64,000 bases of DNA from Neoroseomonas eburnea (GCF_018129005.1 NZ_JAAEDL010000021.1:31440-95439); one strand, 5' to 3'. Shown: positions 1 to 8,660, numbered from the stretch's first letter. Notes: generated from the letters alone by a model not told the origin. A program made the numbers and translations.

Positions 1-84
1 TGGGATGTTCACCAGCTCGCGCTTGTCGCTCGAAGCGTGCTTCTTCGGGCCAAGTCGGGAGAAGACGCGATCAATGTCGGACAT
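1..84 (-). CDS. 5' end of an unrecognised gene running off the left edge
   Basis: An ATG at 84 on the minus strand opens a 28-codon reading frame that is still open at base 1. The peptide begins MSDIDRVFSRLGPKKHASS. A GAGGAC sequence sits a few bases upstream of the ATG as a possible ribosome binding site, and codon third positions are mostly G or C, as in the surrounding genes. I do not recognise the family. It could be a chance frame, because only 28 codons are visible. Confidence 0.35.
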   Translation of the reverse strand, partial: MSDIDRVFSRLGPKKHASSDKRELVNIP

Positions 85-675
85 GGGTCCTCAGGCTTGC
101 CGGGCGCATTGCATGCATGGGCGGCGCCTAATGGTCTCAGCGAGCGACATGGTGGCTCGGAGATGGTCTTGCGAGCACGACCGCCGAGGCCATCAGGGGC
201 GCAGGAATCAATATCTGGTTGCCGCTGAAAGCAGCATGAAGTCAATCGCTTAAAGCTTGGAGGCAAAGTCCTGCGACCCTCAGGGTCTGTCAGCCCCGCT
301 CACCTCGGCATGCATGCGCCTCCGGCTTCGCGGTTGCCTCATCTTCCGTAAGCTGGATGGCATCGGCGCGGCAAGGCCGATGAAGCCAGGCAGGACACGC
401 CGGTTCCGGCGCCGCGTCCTCGATCGCGAGGATTGCGCCGGCGCTGCGGAGCCGCCCAGTGGTACTTTCGGTGCAGGCGACGCCCGCTCGCAGGACCACG
501 CCATCCAGCGCCACCGGCAGGCCGGAGGCGGACGCGGCCGCGCACCCCGCAGGGGGAGGGCCCCGCTTCGGCCTCATGCGTAGCGGAACGGACACCGACA
601 GGCCCGTCGCACGCACACCCTGTCGCGGTGCTACCATCACGCCGCCCACCAACGGGCCGACCAAGGGAGGCAACG
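85..675. other. Intergenic stretch, no gene recognised
   Basis: About 590 bases between the left-edge gene and dodecin. Several frames are open on both strands, but their peptides are arginine- and proline-rich low-complexity translations typical of non-coding high-GC DNA. The AGGGAGG at 664-670 is the dodecin ribosome binding site. I see nothing else. Confidence 0.4.
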
Positions 676-888
676 ATGCAGGAGGAACCCGTCTATCGCA
701 GGACCGACCTGGTCGGCAGTTCGAAGCAGTCGGTCAGCGATGCGATCGAGACCGCCATTGCCCGTGCGGCGAAGACGCTTCGACACATCGAATGGTTCGA
801 GGTCAGCGAGATCCGTGGCCGCGTCCAGGATGGCAAGGTCGCGCAGTACCAGGTCAGCATCAAGGTCGGCTTCCGCGTCGAGGAATGA
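676..888 (+). CDS. Dodecin family flavin-binding protein
   Basis: The 70-residue product matches dodecin in length (usually 65-71) and pattern. Dodecins form hollow dodecamers that store or buffer flavins in the cytoplasm. The sequence has a first beta strand (YRRTDLVGSS), a long alpha helix (VSDAIETAIARAAKTLRHIEWFEV with the conserved W-F-E-V run), then two strands (RGRVQDGKVAQYQVSIKVGFRVEE). The W is the usual flavin-stacking position. The start is fixed by AGGGAGG six bases upstream of the ATG. Larger in-frame extensions upstream are arginine-rich and not protein-like. It stands alone and no operon partner is visible. Confidence 0.92.
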   Translation: MQEEPVYRRTDLVGSSKQSVSDAIETAIARAAKTLRHIEWFEVSEIRGRVQDGKVAQYQVSIKVGFRVEE

Positions 889-970
889 CGTCGATCTTCG
901 CGCGGATAGGCCGACCGACGAGCCAGCTCCCGCCAGGCCGCCCAATCTCCCCATGCGGCGTGGATGGTGG

Positions 971-1519
971 TCACCCGACCTCGATGGGCAAAAAGACGTC
1001 CTTGGCCCACTCGCTCATGGATGCGTCGTAAACTGCGAGGTCGGCATGGCGGAGCTGGTGCAGCAGGAAGGCGCCCGGCGTCGCCGCGATGCCGCCGCCG
1101 CAGTGGAGGATGATCCGCTTCGATCGATCCGCCCCGGCGGCGGCGAAGGTGGCAGCAACTTGCTCCCGCGACCGGAACGTCATTGACCGGGGATCCACGC
1201 ACGACGCCACCGGCACGTTGACGCTTCCCGGCATCCGCCCCGGCCGCCCGTATCGCGGGTTCTCCCCGCCATGCGGATTCGGCGCGAGCGCGCTGATGGT
1301 GCAGATACCCGCGTCGCCAGTCGCGGCCTTCGCCTCCATCTTGCCGACGAGCAGGCCGGAACGGGGTCGGGCGGTCAGCCGTGAGCCAGCAATCGCTGCA
1401 TCGAGCAGAATTCCTGGAGGCATCGCGCGAAGATCATGCACGCGGAGATCCTTGAGGTCGTGGCGACGATCTCCTCCGGCAGGATCTCGGCCCGTTGGCC
1501 GCGCGGCATGCTCCGCCAT
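971..1519 (-). pseudogene. Truncated two-domain rhodanese (sulfurtransferase), C-terminal half
   Basis: The last ~135 residues match the C-terminal half of two-domain thiosulfate/mercaptopyruvate sulfurtransferases: NPHGGENPRYGRPGRMPGS, then the active loop HCGGGIAAT, then VYDASMSEWAKD at the end. The loop Cys is the persulfide-carrying residue. The N-terminal rhodanese domain is missing. The first ~45 codons (MAEHAARPTGRDPAGG...) do not look like a rhodanese, and no rhodanese sequence is recognisable in the 370 bases upstream. I infer a gene that has lost its 5' half. A short single-domain protein could still be made, but no good ribosome binding site is seen. Confidence 0.65.
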
Positions 1520-1890
1520 GCGGCAACGGGCGGCATCGCCGACATCGCCCGCGCTGCGCCGCCCTGCTGAGGATCATGCGCGGGCGTCGGAGAGCATCGT
1601 CATCGTCAGGGCCCGATTCGGCACCCGGTCATCCGGGTGCTGCCGGCCCGAACCGAGCAATTTGCGCCTCAGCCGGGCTGCGCGGCATTCGCCGCGCCCG
1701 CATCTGCTCGCCCGGAAGCGGCATGAAGCTCGGCGAAGATCGCCATCCGGGCGTCGTCCTGCGATGCGGACAGGCGGATCGGAGACTTGAGCCGCGACGG
1801 GCGGGCGGAATCGGGAGCGCTGCCCGCGCATTGTCGCAACTTGGTGGAGCTGGGACCATTCGAGCGGTCGTCACCGACACATGGGGTGGA
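1520..1890. other. Intergenic stretch, no gene recognised
   Basis: 370 bases between the rhodanese remnant and the end of the LysR gene. Both strands carry only short, arginine-rich frames. This is where the lost 5' half of the rhodanese gene should lie, but I could not recognise any of it here. Confidence 0.35.
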
Positions 1891-2784
1891 TCAGGAGCCA
1901 AGCAGCCTCGGCACCTCCCGCCGCAGGTGCGTGACGAAGCGTGTCATGAGGGCAGAGCGCGGCGCCGAGCGGGCGCGGATCAAGAGCGTCTTCATCTCGA
2001 TCCGCGGCCGCAGGGGCCGCGCCACCAGTCCCGGCAGCGGCAGGGTACTGAGCAGGAAGGGCTCGACCAGCGCGATCCCCGCGCCGTGGTAGGCGAGCGC
2101 CATGCCGGTCATGGACATGCTGACCTGGACGCTGATGTGCGGCACCACCCCGGCATCGGACAGCGCCCTGTCCACATAGCCACGAAGCGGGGCACGCGAG
2201 AGGAAGGTGGTGATCGACATGCCGTCGAGCTGGCCGATCGCGATCTCCTCCTGCCCCGCGAGCGGATGGTCATCGCGCATCACGCAGGCGACGCCGGATG
2301 AGACGAGGACCTCGGTTTCCACCTCCGGATGGACCACCGGCTCGAGGCCGACGCCGAGTTCCACCTCTCGACTGACCACGCGGTCGATGAGTTCGGACGA
2401 GGTGAGCGCCTGGAGCACGATCCGCACACCCGGCCGCTCGGCGAGGAAGGAGGCGACGGTAGCGGCCAGGTAGCCATTGGCGATGGGAAAGGCGCCGGCG
2501 AGCGACAGCGTGCCGATGCTGCCTCCCTTGAGGTCACGGAGCTGGCGGCCGACGGAATCGAGCCGGGCGAAGATGGCTTCGATGTCCGGCAGGATGGCCT
2601 CGGCCTCCGGCGTCGGATGCAGCCGCCCGCCGATGCGGCGGAACAGCGGCATGCGCAACTGCGTCTCGCAATGCTTCAGCACCGTGCTCACGGAAGGCTG
2701 CGTGACGCCGAGCAGCCGCGCCGCACCTGTAACGGTGCCGGCGCGCATCACGGCATGGAAGACCTCCAACTGACGCAGGTTCAT
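1891..2784 (-). CDS. LysR-family transcriptional regulator
   Basis: 297 residues, the normal LysR length. Residues ~1-60 hold the winged helix-turn-helix (MNLRQLEVFHAVMRAGTVTG, then AARLLGVTQPSVSTVLKHCE). From ~90 on lies the periplasmic-binding-protein-like effector domain, with GTLSLAGAFPIANGYL and the later GAGIALVEPFL. The start at 2784 is preceded by AGGGAGA at good spacing. A longer in-frame extension to 2964 runs through the promoter region and is rejected. The gene is divergent from the catabolic operon that begins at 3042, the usual arrangement for a LysR activator, so it probably controls those genes in response to their substrate. The effector is unknown. Confidence 0.9.
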   Translation of the reverse strand: MNLRQLEVFHAVMRAGTVTGAARLLGVTQPSVSTVLKHCETQLRMPLFRRIGGRLHPTPEAEAILPDIEAIFARLDSVGRQLRDLKGGSIGTLSLAGAFPIANGYLAATVASFLAERPGVRIVLQALTSSELIDRVVSREVELGVGLEPVVHPEVETEVLVSSGVACVMRDDHPLAGQEEIAIGQLDGMSITTFLSRAPLRGYVDRALSDAGVVPHISVQVSMSMTGMALAYHGAGIALVEPFLLSTLPLPGLVARPLRPRIEMKTLLIRARSAPRSALMTRFVTHLRREVPRLLGS

Positions 2785-3041
2785 GGCGCATTCTCCCTGC
2801 ATCGCAGCATAAACGCCGTCTATGGCTTCTGGCAGGCATTCCATTGGACCGGGCGGTTCCGGGCTGGAATGCTCGCCTTCAGGACGCCGAACGGCGCCCC
2901 CGACGGGATGGAAGCGCTTCGACCGATGGCTCCGCGCCGGCCGGCCCCATGGCCCCGGCCGCACATGGCCTGGCTTCGCCGCGCCCTACGCCCGCCGCGC
3001 ACCCGCGCCGCGACCGCCGCGACGCTGCTCAGGAGACCGCC

Positions 3042-3377
3042 ATGGCCGCTCCGCCTTCCGCCCGCCGCGACCGCATCAACCCGCATTTCCCGAAGCTCGT
3101 GGAAATGACGAACACCTACGTCTATGGCGATGTGTGGGAACGGCCGCAGCTCTCGAAGCGCGACCGCAGCATCGTCACCATCGCCGCCCTCGTGGCCCTC
3201 GGCTGGCAGGACCAGCTCAACAGCCATATCGGCCGCGGCCTCGGCAACGGCCTGACGCGCGAGGAGGTGAGCGAGATCATCACCCACCTGTCGATGTATT
3301 CCGGCTGGCCCTCCGCCATGACCGCCGCCCACGTCGCCGTGGACGTGTTCGAGGCCCAGGACAAGGCGAAGGGCTGA
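3042..3377 (+). CDS. Carboxymuconolactone decarboxylase family protein
   Basis: 111 residues with the CMD-domain pattern: NTYVYGDVWERPQLSKRDRS, VTIAALVALGWQDQLNSHI, and GLTREEVSEIITHLSMYSGWP. This is the gamma-carboxymuconolactone decarboxylase shape (the glycine-rich helix pair and the H.S.Y.GWP segment) rather than the CxxC AhpD peroxidase type. The family acts on small lactones or as oxidoreductases. Start at 3042 is supported by AGGAGACC just upstream. A longer in-frame start at 2844 gives an atypical proline/arginine tail and overlaps the LysR promoter. It is the first gene of an operon with the dehydrogenase starting 4 bases after its stop. Confidence 0.88.
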   Translation: MAAPPSARRDRINPHFPKLVEMTNTYVYGDVWERPQLSKRDRSIVTIAALVALGWQDQLNSHIGRGLGNGLTREEVSEIITHLSMYSGWPSAMTAAHVAVDVFEAQDKAKG

Positions 3378-3381
3378 CGCG

Positions 3382-4317
3382 ATGAAGGTGGGATTCATCG
3401 GCCTCGGCACGATGGGGGCCTTCATGGCCGCCAATATCCAGAAGGCCGGCCATGCGCTCGTCATCCACGACATCCGTCGGGAGGCAGGCGCGAACCGCCT
3501 CGCCGCCGGCGCCGTCTGGGCCGACAGCCCCAAGGCCGTCGCCGAGCAATGCGAGGTGATCTTCACCTCCCTGCCCGGCCCCAAGGAAGTCGAGCCCGTC
3601 GTCTTCGGCCCGGAGGGCATCCTCGCCGGCGTCCAGAAGGGCGCGGCCTATTTCGACCTCTCGACCAACTCCCAGGCGCTGGTGCGCCGCTTCGCCGAGG
3701 CGCTGGCCGAGAAGGGCGCCTTCGGCTTCGACGCCCCGGTCAGCGGCGGCCCGAAGGGGGCTGAGAGCGGCAAGCTCGCCATCTGGGTCGGCGGCGACAA
3801 GGCAGTGTTCGACAAACACAAGCCGCTGCTCGACAGCTTCGGCGACCAGGCCGCCCATATCGGCCCGACCGGCACCGCGACGGTGGCGAAGCTGGTGCAC
3901 AACATGGCCGGCTACGCCATCCAGACCGCGATGGCCGAGGTCTTCTCCATGGGGGTGAAGGCGGGGATGGACCCGCTCGATCTGTGGAAGGCGATCCGCC
4001 AGGGCTCGCTTGGCCGGCGGCGCACCTTCGACCGCGTCACCGACCAATTCCTGATCGACAAATACGACCCGCCGGCCTTCTCGCTGAAGCTCGCGCACAA
4101 GGATGTCACGCTCGCCGTGCAGATGGGCCGCGACCTCGGCGTGCCCATGCGCTTCTGCAACCTCACGCTCGAGGAGATGAACGAGGCGATGAACCGCGGC
4201 TGGGAGGCGCTTGACAGTCGCGTGCCGATGAAGCTGCAGCTTGAACGTGCGGGCGTATCCATCGCCTGCGACCCGGCCGCGGTGCAGGCGGTGCTCGACG
4301 CGGACAAGGCGAAATGA
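3382..4317 (+). CDS. NAD(P)-dependent beta-hydroxyacid dehydrogenase (3-hydroxyisobutyrate dehydrogenase family)
   Basis: 311 residues. The N-terminus is a Rossmann fold with GFIGLGTMG at residues 4-12, the fingerprint of this family. The substrate-binding segment DAPVSGGPKGAESG follows at ~120, and the likely catalytic Lys is K170 in AKLVHNMAGY. The C-terminal all-alpha domain (LKLAHKDVTLAVQMGRDLGV) is complete. The family oxidises or reduces beta-hydroxyacids, tartronate semialdehyde and similar compounds. It follows the CMD gene by 4 bases, and its stop overlaps the start of the next gene (ATGA), so the three are translationally coupled. The precise substrate is not readable from sequence. 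Confidence 0.9.
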   Translation: MKVGFIGLGTMGAFMAANIQKAGHALVIHDIRREAGANRLAAGAVWADSPKAVAEQCEVIFTSLPGPKEVEPVVFGPEGILAGVQKGAAYFDLSTNSQALVRRFAEALAEKGAFGFDAPVSGGPKGAESGKLAIWVGGDKAVFDKHKPLLDSFGDQAAHIGPTGTATVAKLVHNMAGYAIQTAMAEVFSMGVKAGMDPLDLWKAIRQGSLGRRRTFDRVTDQFLIDKYDPPAFSLKLAHKDVTLAVQMGRDLGVPMRFCNLTLEEMNEAMNRGWEALDSRVPMKLQLERAGVSIACDPAAVQAVLDADKAK

Positions 4318-6302
4318 GCATGCCGTCGCTGTTGCAGCAGCCGGGGATGATCGGTCCCCTGCGCATGAAGAACCGCCTCGTCATGGCGCCGATGGGGACG
4401 AATTTCAGCACCAGCGACGGGCTCTCGACTGAACGCGACCGCGCCTATTACGAGGAACGCGCCAAGGGCGGCGTCGCCGCCATAGTCACCGAGGCGATGG
4501 CGGTCAGCGCCGGCGGCCGCGCCCACACCAACTCCCTCTGGCTCTACCATGACCGCTTCATCCCCGGCCTCGCGCGGCTGGTGGAAGCGATCAAGCGCCA
4601 TGACTGCCTGACCATCGGCCAGCTCAACCACCGCGGCGGGCTGCTGCGGCGCATGGTACTGAACACCGAGCCGGTCGGCCCCTCCCCCTGGCACAACCCG
4701 AATACCGGCGATGCGGTGCGGCCGCTGGACAAGGCCGAGATCGTCGGGATCCAGAAGGATTTCGTCGCTGCCGCGCGGCGCCTGTGGCAGGCGGGCTATG
4801 ACGCGGTCGAACTGCACGCCGCCAATGGCTACCTCTTCCAGCAATTCCTGACGTCGCGCATCAACAGGCGCGGTGACGAATACGGCGGCAGCCTGGAGAA
4901 CCGCGCGCGGCTGCTGCTGGAAACCGTGCACCGCCTGCGCGACGCGCTGCCCGACTTCCCGCTCTGGGTGCGCATCTCCTGCACCGAATATTGCGAGGAC
5001 GGCTATCCGATCGAGGAGATGGTCGAACTCGCCCGCATGCTGGAAGCGGCGGGGGTGACGGCGCTCGACCTGTCTGGCGGCACGAATGAAAGCCCGGCGC
5101 TGTCGCGCTTCTGCATCCAGCCGCCCTCGATGCCGCGCCGCACCCTCGAACCTCATGCGCGCCCGATCACCGAGGCGGTGGGCATCCCCACCATCATCGC
5201 CGGCCGTATCGTGACGCCCGAGGACGCCGAGGCCGTGCTGGCCAGCGGTGCCGCCGACTACGTCTCGCTCGGCCGCGCCCTGACGGCGGATGCGCATTGG
5301 CCGCGCAAGGCCTTCGGGGAATCGGCGACGCCGATCCGCCTCTGCATCTCCTGCAATGTCTGCTTCGAACGGCTGACGCTCGAGCGCGACGTCGCCTGCG
5401 TGACCAACCCGATGCTGGGGACGGAACTGGAAGCCCCGGAATTCGCCGAGCCGCCTCTCGCACCCGCGGCGCGCCGGCAGCGCATCCTGGTCCTCGGCGC
5501 CGGCGTCGGCGGCATGGAGGTCGCGCGCCTCGCCGCCGCCCGCAGCCATGAGGTCGAGGTCTGGGAGAAAGCCGCGCGCCCGGGCGGGCAGATCCATCTC
5601 GCCGTCGCAGCGCCGGACAAGGAGGAGGTGCGCCCGCTCTGGACCTGGCGCTGGGACCAGGCGATCGCCGCGGGCGTGCGCGTCCGCTGCGGCGTCGATG
5701 CGACGGCGGCCATGATCCACGCCTTCGCGCCGGACCATGTCGTGATCGCGACCGGCGCCCGGCCACGCCCCTACACCCTGCCGGGAGCGGCGCCGCTCCA
5801 GGCATGGGACGTCATCGCCGACCCGTCGCTGGTGCCCGAAGGCGCCGGCGTCGCGGTGATCGGCGGCGGCATCGTCGGGCTGGAGGTCGCCGAGATGCTG
5901 ACCCTGCGCGGCTGCCGCATCGCGGTGCTGGAAGCGCTGACCGCCATCGCCCCCGCCATGGCGCGCAACAACCGCACCGACATGATGATCCGCCTGCGCG
6001 CGGCGGACGTCGCCTTCCACATCGGGGCGCGGGCGGATCGCCTCGAAGGCGGCACGCTGCACTTCACCGAAGGCGGCACATCCCACCGCATCGACGGCAT
6101 CACGCATGTGATCGCCGCGGTCGGCGCCCTGCCGAACCGCGAACCGCTCCCGGCGGTCGAGGCCACCGGGCTGCCCCATACGCTGGTCGGCGATGCCAAC
6201 CAGCCCGGCGACTACCTTTCCGTGCTGCGCGACGCCTGGATGGTCGGGCTCGCGCTCGGCCTGCGCCCGGACGCCGCGGCGCCCCAGGAGAACGCGGCGT
6301 GA
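4314..6302 (+). CDS. FMN/FAD/Fe-S oxidoreductase of the 2,4-dienoyl-CoA reductase / Old Yellow Enzyme type
   Basis: 662 residues in the two-part layout of bacterial 2,4-dienoyl-CoA reductase and trimethylamine dehydrogenase. Residues ~1-370 form the OYE-like TIM barrel (MKNRLVMAPMGTNF, then VELHAANGYLFQQFLTSRIN). The 4Fe-4S cysteines CISCNVCFE...VACVTNP lie near 344-365. From ~390 an FAD/NAD(P)H domain starts with VLGAGVGGMEVARL, and a second nucleotide-binding motif AVIGGGIVGLEVAEM follows near 515. Family members reduce conjugated C=C bonds or demethylate amines. It overlaps the upstream dehydrogenase by ATGA and the downstream hydrolase by GTGA, so it is the core of the catabolic operon. 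The substrate is unknown. Confidence 0.92.
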   Translation: MSMPSLLQQPGMIGPLRMKNRLVMAPMGTNFSTSDGLSTERDRAYYEERAKGGVAAIVTEAMAVSAGGRAHTNSLWLYHDRFIPGLARLVEAIKRHDCLTIGQLNHRGGLLRRMVLNTEPVGPSPWHNPNTGDAVRPLDKAEIVGIQKDFVAAARRLWQAGYDAVELHAANGYLFQQFLTSRINRRGDEYGGSLENRARLLLETVHRLRDALPDFPLWVRISCTEYCEDGYPIEEMVELARMLEAAGVTALDLSGGTNESPALSRFCIQPPSMPRRTLEPHARPITEAVGIPTIIAGRIVTPEDAEAVLASGAADYVSLGRALTADAHWPRKAFGESATPIRLCISCNVCFERLTLERDVACVTNPMLGTELEAPEFAEPPLAPAARRQRILVLGAGVGGMEVARLAAARSHEVEVWEKAARPGGQIHLAVAAPDKEEVRPLWTWRWDQAIAAGVRVRCGVDATAAMIHAFAPDHVVIATGARPRPYTLPGAAPLQAWDVIADPSLVPEGAGVAVIGGGIVGLEVAEMLTLRGCRIAVLEALTAIAPAMARNNRTDMMIRLRAADVAFHIGARADRLEGGTLHFTEGGTSHRIDGITHVIAAVGALPNREPLPAVEATGLPHTLVGDANQPGDYLSVLRDAWMVGLALGLRPDAAAPQENAA

Positions 6303-7093
6303 CCGAGCCCATCTATCGCATCTACGCCCTGCGCTACGCCACGCGCGACGCACGGCGCCACGAGCACTTCATCGGCGGCGATCCGCATGATGCGCCGATG
6401 CCCATGGACTACTTCGTCTGGGTCGCGGTGAATGACGACCGCGCCATCGTCATCGACACCGGCTTCACCGCCGAGGTCGCCGCCCGGCGCAAGCGCAACC
6501 ACCTGCGCTGTCCGGTCGAGAGCCTGCCCCTGCTCGGCGTCGATCCGGACACGGTGGAGGACGTCATCATCTCCCACCTGCACTACGACCATGTCGGCAG
6601 CTTCCACAAATTCGCGAAGGCGCTCTTCCACCTCCAGGAAGCCGAGATGCACTACGCCTGCGGCCACTACATGAAGCACCACAAGCTGCGCCATTCCTTC
6701 GAGGTCGAGGACGTGGTCGGCATCGTGCGCATGACCTATGCCGACCGCACCGTCTTCCACCTGGGCGATGGAGAGGTCGCGCCGGGCATCACCGTCCATG
6801 CCGTGGGCGGCCATTCCATGGGCCTGCAATGCGTGCGGGTGAACAGCGCGCGCGGCCAAGTCGTGCTCGCCTCCGACGTCACGCATTTCTACGAGAACAT
6901 GGACAGCGGCCGCCCCTTCACCACGGCCTTCCATGTCGGCGCGATGCTCGACGGCTTCGACACGCTGCGCGCCCTCGCCCCCAGCCCGCAGCACATCGTC
7001 CCCGGCCACGACCCCGAGGTGATGCGCCGCTACCCGGCCGTCCCCGGCCTCAAAGGCATCGCCGTCGAATTGCACCGCGATCCATCGGCCTGA
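6299..7093 (+). CDS. Metallo-beta-lactamase-fold hydrolase, N-acyl homoserine lactonase-like
   Basis: 264 residues starting with GTG, which overlaps the previous stop (GTGA). The zinc site HLHYDHVG (HxHxDH) lies at ~93-98. Further ligands are supplied by GGHSMG and LASDVTHF, and IVPGHDPEV is at the end. The early MDYFVWVAVNDDRAIVIDTGF matches the AiiA/AttM-like lactonase branch. The family opens lactones using two zinc ions. Placed after a CMD, a dehydrogenase and an ene-reductase, it more likely hydrolyses a lactone intermediate of the same pathway than quenches quorum signals. That assignment is inference. Confidence 0.88.
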   Translation: MTEPIYRIYALRYATRDARRHEHFIGGDPHDAPMPMDYFVWVAVNDDRAIVIDTGFTAEVAARRKRNHLRCPVESLPLLGVDPDTVEDVIISHLHYDHVGSFHKFAKALFHLQEAEMHYACGHYMKHHKLRHSFEVEDVVGIVRMTYADRTVFHLGDGEVAPGITVHAVGGHSMGLQCVRVNSARGQVVLASDVTHFYENMDSGRPFTTAFHVGAMLDGFDTLRALAPSPQHIVPGHDPEVMRRYPAVPGLKGIAVELHRDPSA

Positions 7094-7108
7094 GAGACCA
7101 TTTGGAAA

Positions 7109-7196
7109 GTCCGGCACCGGCCCGCACCCCACACGGCACCCACTTCAGCATGCTGTCGTCGGGTGGCCGGGTTGGGGGTGCGGGCCGGTGCCGGAC
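7109..7196. repeat. 22-bp perfect inverted repeat between hydrolase and tctC genes
   Basis: Bases 7109-7130 (beginning GTCCGGCACCGGCCC) are exactly reverse-complementary to 7175-7196. The 44-base centre contains the palindrome CAGCATGCTG at 7146-7155. The whole can fold into a long stem. It starts 15 bases after the hydrolase stop and lies ~90 bases before the tctC start. A terminator/attenuator or mRNA-stabilising hairpin is likely. There is no T-run after it. Confidence 0.7.
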
Positions 7197-7197
7197 A

Positions 7198-7225
7198 CGG
7201 AAACGCGCCGAGAGGCGCGTTTCCG
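7198..7225 (+). terminator. Second stem-loop, 12-bp arms with GAGA loop
   Basis: CGGAAACGCGCC at 7198-7209 pairs with 7214-7225 around a GAGA tetraloop. It follows the large inverted repeat directly. A GC-rich stem without a U-tract fits either an intrinsic terminator of weak type or a 3'-end stabiliser for the operon ending at 7093. Confidence 0.45.
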
Positions 7226-7285
7226 AACAGACTCTGAGATCCAAGGCGCATGTCCAAGGCGCCGCGCAACAGGGAGAAGAAGACC

Positions 7286-8275
7286 ATGACGAACGTGACC
7301 CGCCGCCTCCTGCTCGGCGCCGCGCTGGCCGCCCCGGGCATCGCCCGCGCCGAGGATTTCCCCACCCGCTCGCTGCGCCTTGTCGTCCCCTTCCCGCCCG
7401 GCGGGGCGGCCGACATCACCGCGCGCCTGGTCGCCGAGCGCATGACGCCGCTGCTCCGCGGGCAGCCGGTCGTGATCGACAACCGCCCCGGCGCAGGCGG
7501 CAACATCGCCGGCGAGGTCGTGGCGCGCAGCACGCCGGACGGCTACACGCTCTTCCTCGGCGGCGCGACGATCCTCTGCGCGAACAAGTACCTCTACCGC
7601 AACGGCATGCCCTTCGACGGGCTGACGGATTTCGCGCACATCTCCCGCGTCTCGGTCGGCACGACGCTGATGGTCGCGCGGGCCGACAAGCCCTGGCGGA
7701 ACTTCCAGGACTTCGTCGCCGATGCGAAGCGACGGCCGGGGCAGATCACCGCCGGTTCCTCGGGCCTCGGCACGATCAGCCATCTCAGCCTGTCGAAGCT
7801 GATGCGCTCCGCGGATATCGACATCACCCACGTGCCCTATCGCGGCCTCTCCCCGAGCCTCAACGACCTGCTCGGCGGACAGGTGGACATCCTGTTCGAC
7901 GGCATCCCGGCCCTCATCCCCCATGTGCGGGAGGGACGGCTGCGCGCGCTCGCCGTCGGCAGCCAGCAGCGGGTCACCTATGTCCCGGGGCTTGAGCAGA
8001 CGCCGGGCATGGCGGAACTGCTGCCGGGCTCCGGCATGGACATGGAATTCTGGTACTGCATTTCCGGTGCAGCGGGCACGCCGGCGCCGGTCATGCTGGC
8101 GCTGCATCGCGCGACGGTCGGCGCCGTGCGTCGGCCCGACTACCGCGAGAAGCTGATGCCGCTCGGCTTCACGCCGGTCTGGGATGAGAGCCCCGACACC
8201 CTCGCCGCCTTCATCCGCAGCCAGGCTCCGGTGTGGAGGGACCTGGTCGCGCTCTCGGGTGCGCGGCTCGATTGA
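7286..8275 (+). CDS. TctC/Bug family tripartite tricarboxylate transporter substrate-binding protein
   Basis: 329 residues. A signal peptide (MTNVTRRLLLGAALAAPGIARA, with a twin-arginine-like start) precedes the Bug fold. Family marks are PTRSLRLVVPFPPGGAADI near the N-terminus, NRPGAGGNIAGEVVARS, GSSGLGTISHLSL and VPYRGLSPSLNDLLGGQVDI. Bug proteins bind carboxylates or other small organic anions in the periplasm. AGGGAG upstream supports the ATG at 7286 over an in-frame GTG/ATG-type start at 7250. No TctA/TctB membrane genes are nearby, so it is an orphan receptor. Its place after the catabolic operon suggests it captures that pathway's substrate. Confidence 0.92.
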   Translation: MTNVTRRLLLGAALAAPGIARAEDFPTRSLRLVVPFPPGGAADITARLVAERMTPLLRGQPVVIDNRPGAGGNIAGEVVARSTPDGYTLFLGGATILCANKYLYRNGMPFDGLTDFAHISRVSVGTTLMVARADKPWRNFQDFVADAKRRPGQITAGSSGLGTISHLSLSKLMRSADIDITHVPYRGLSPSLNDLLGGQVDILFDGIPALIPHVREGRLRALAVGSQQRVTYVPGLEQTPGMAELLPGSGMDMEFWYCISGAAGTPAPVMLALHRATVGAVRRPDYREKLMPLGFTPVWDESPDTLAAFIRSQAPVWRDLVALSGARLD

Positions 8276-8660
8276 GGCGAGCCAGACGCTCGCACTGTCG
8301 TTGCCCTGGGGGCAGCCCCTGCGGGGCTGGGCTGGCTGTGGTTGCGGGGCCGACAAGCAACGGCCCGCTGCCTCCGATGGGCAGCCGCGGGCATGCCCGC
8401 GCCATGCCGCGCCGCGATTGCTGACAACAGGGCGGCTCCCCGGGGGCTGGAGCGTTGCGTAGGTGGCCGCTGCGGCCGGCTCGGCGCGCCATCGAAGGTG
8501 GGCCGGCAGGGTGATGCCTCGTGGATCACGCTTCGCCCTGCGCCGGAATTCCCCTCTCAAGCTCGCTCATATTTATTGCCGCACCTCGATGCGATCTCGT
8601 ATCGTCACGCATGAAGGTCTTGTAACCCACGGTCGGGTGGGAACGCCGTGTGGGGACGCC
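8276..8660. other. Intergenic stretch with a hairpin; no gene
   Basis: 385 bases between tctC and the peroxidase. CAGCCCC at 8313-8319 pairs with GGGGCTG at 8323-8329 around TGC, a possible terminator for tctC. The stretch at ~8560-8625 is less GC-rich and probably carries the promoter for the peroxidase unit. The upstream in-frame extension of the peroxidase frame (from 8463) is not protein-like. Confidence 0.4.

Noticed and set aside
2844..3041. 66-codon extension of the CMD protein
   Set aside because: It overlaps the LysR promoter and lacks a ribosome binding site, whereas AGGAGACC precedes 3042.
3912..6353. 813-codon minus-strand frame opposite the flavin oxidoreductase
   Set aside because: It mirrors the strong coding bias of the plus-strand genes and shows no motif; the plus-strand product is a clear family member.
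6299..7093. Quorum-quenching AHL lactonase
   Set aside because: The fold fits, but the neighbours are catabolic genes and no AHL system is seen. Lactonase-like is kept as a family name only.
8463..8660. 66-codon N-terminal extension of the heme peroxidase
   Set aside because: Arginine-rich and unlike any peroxidase; the ATG at 8661 begins a plausible N-terminus.
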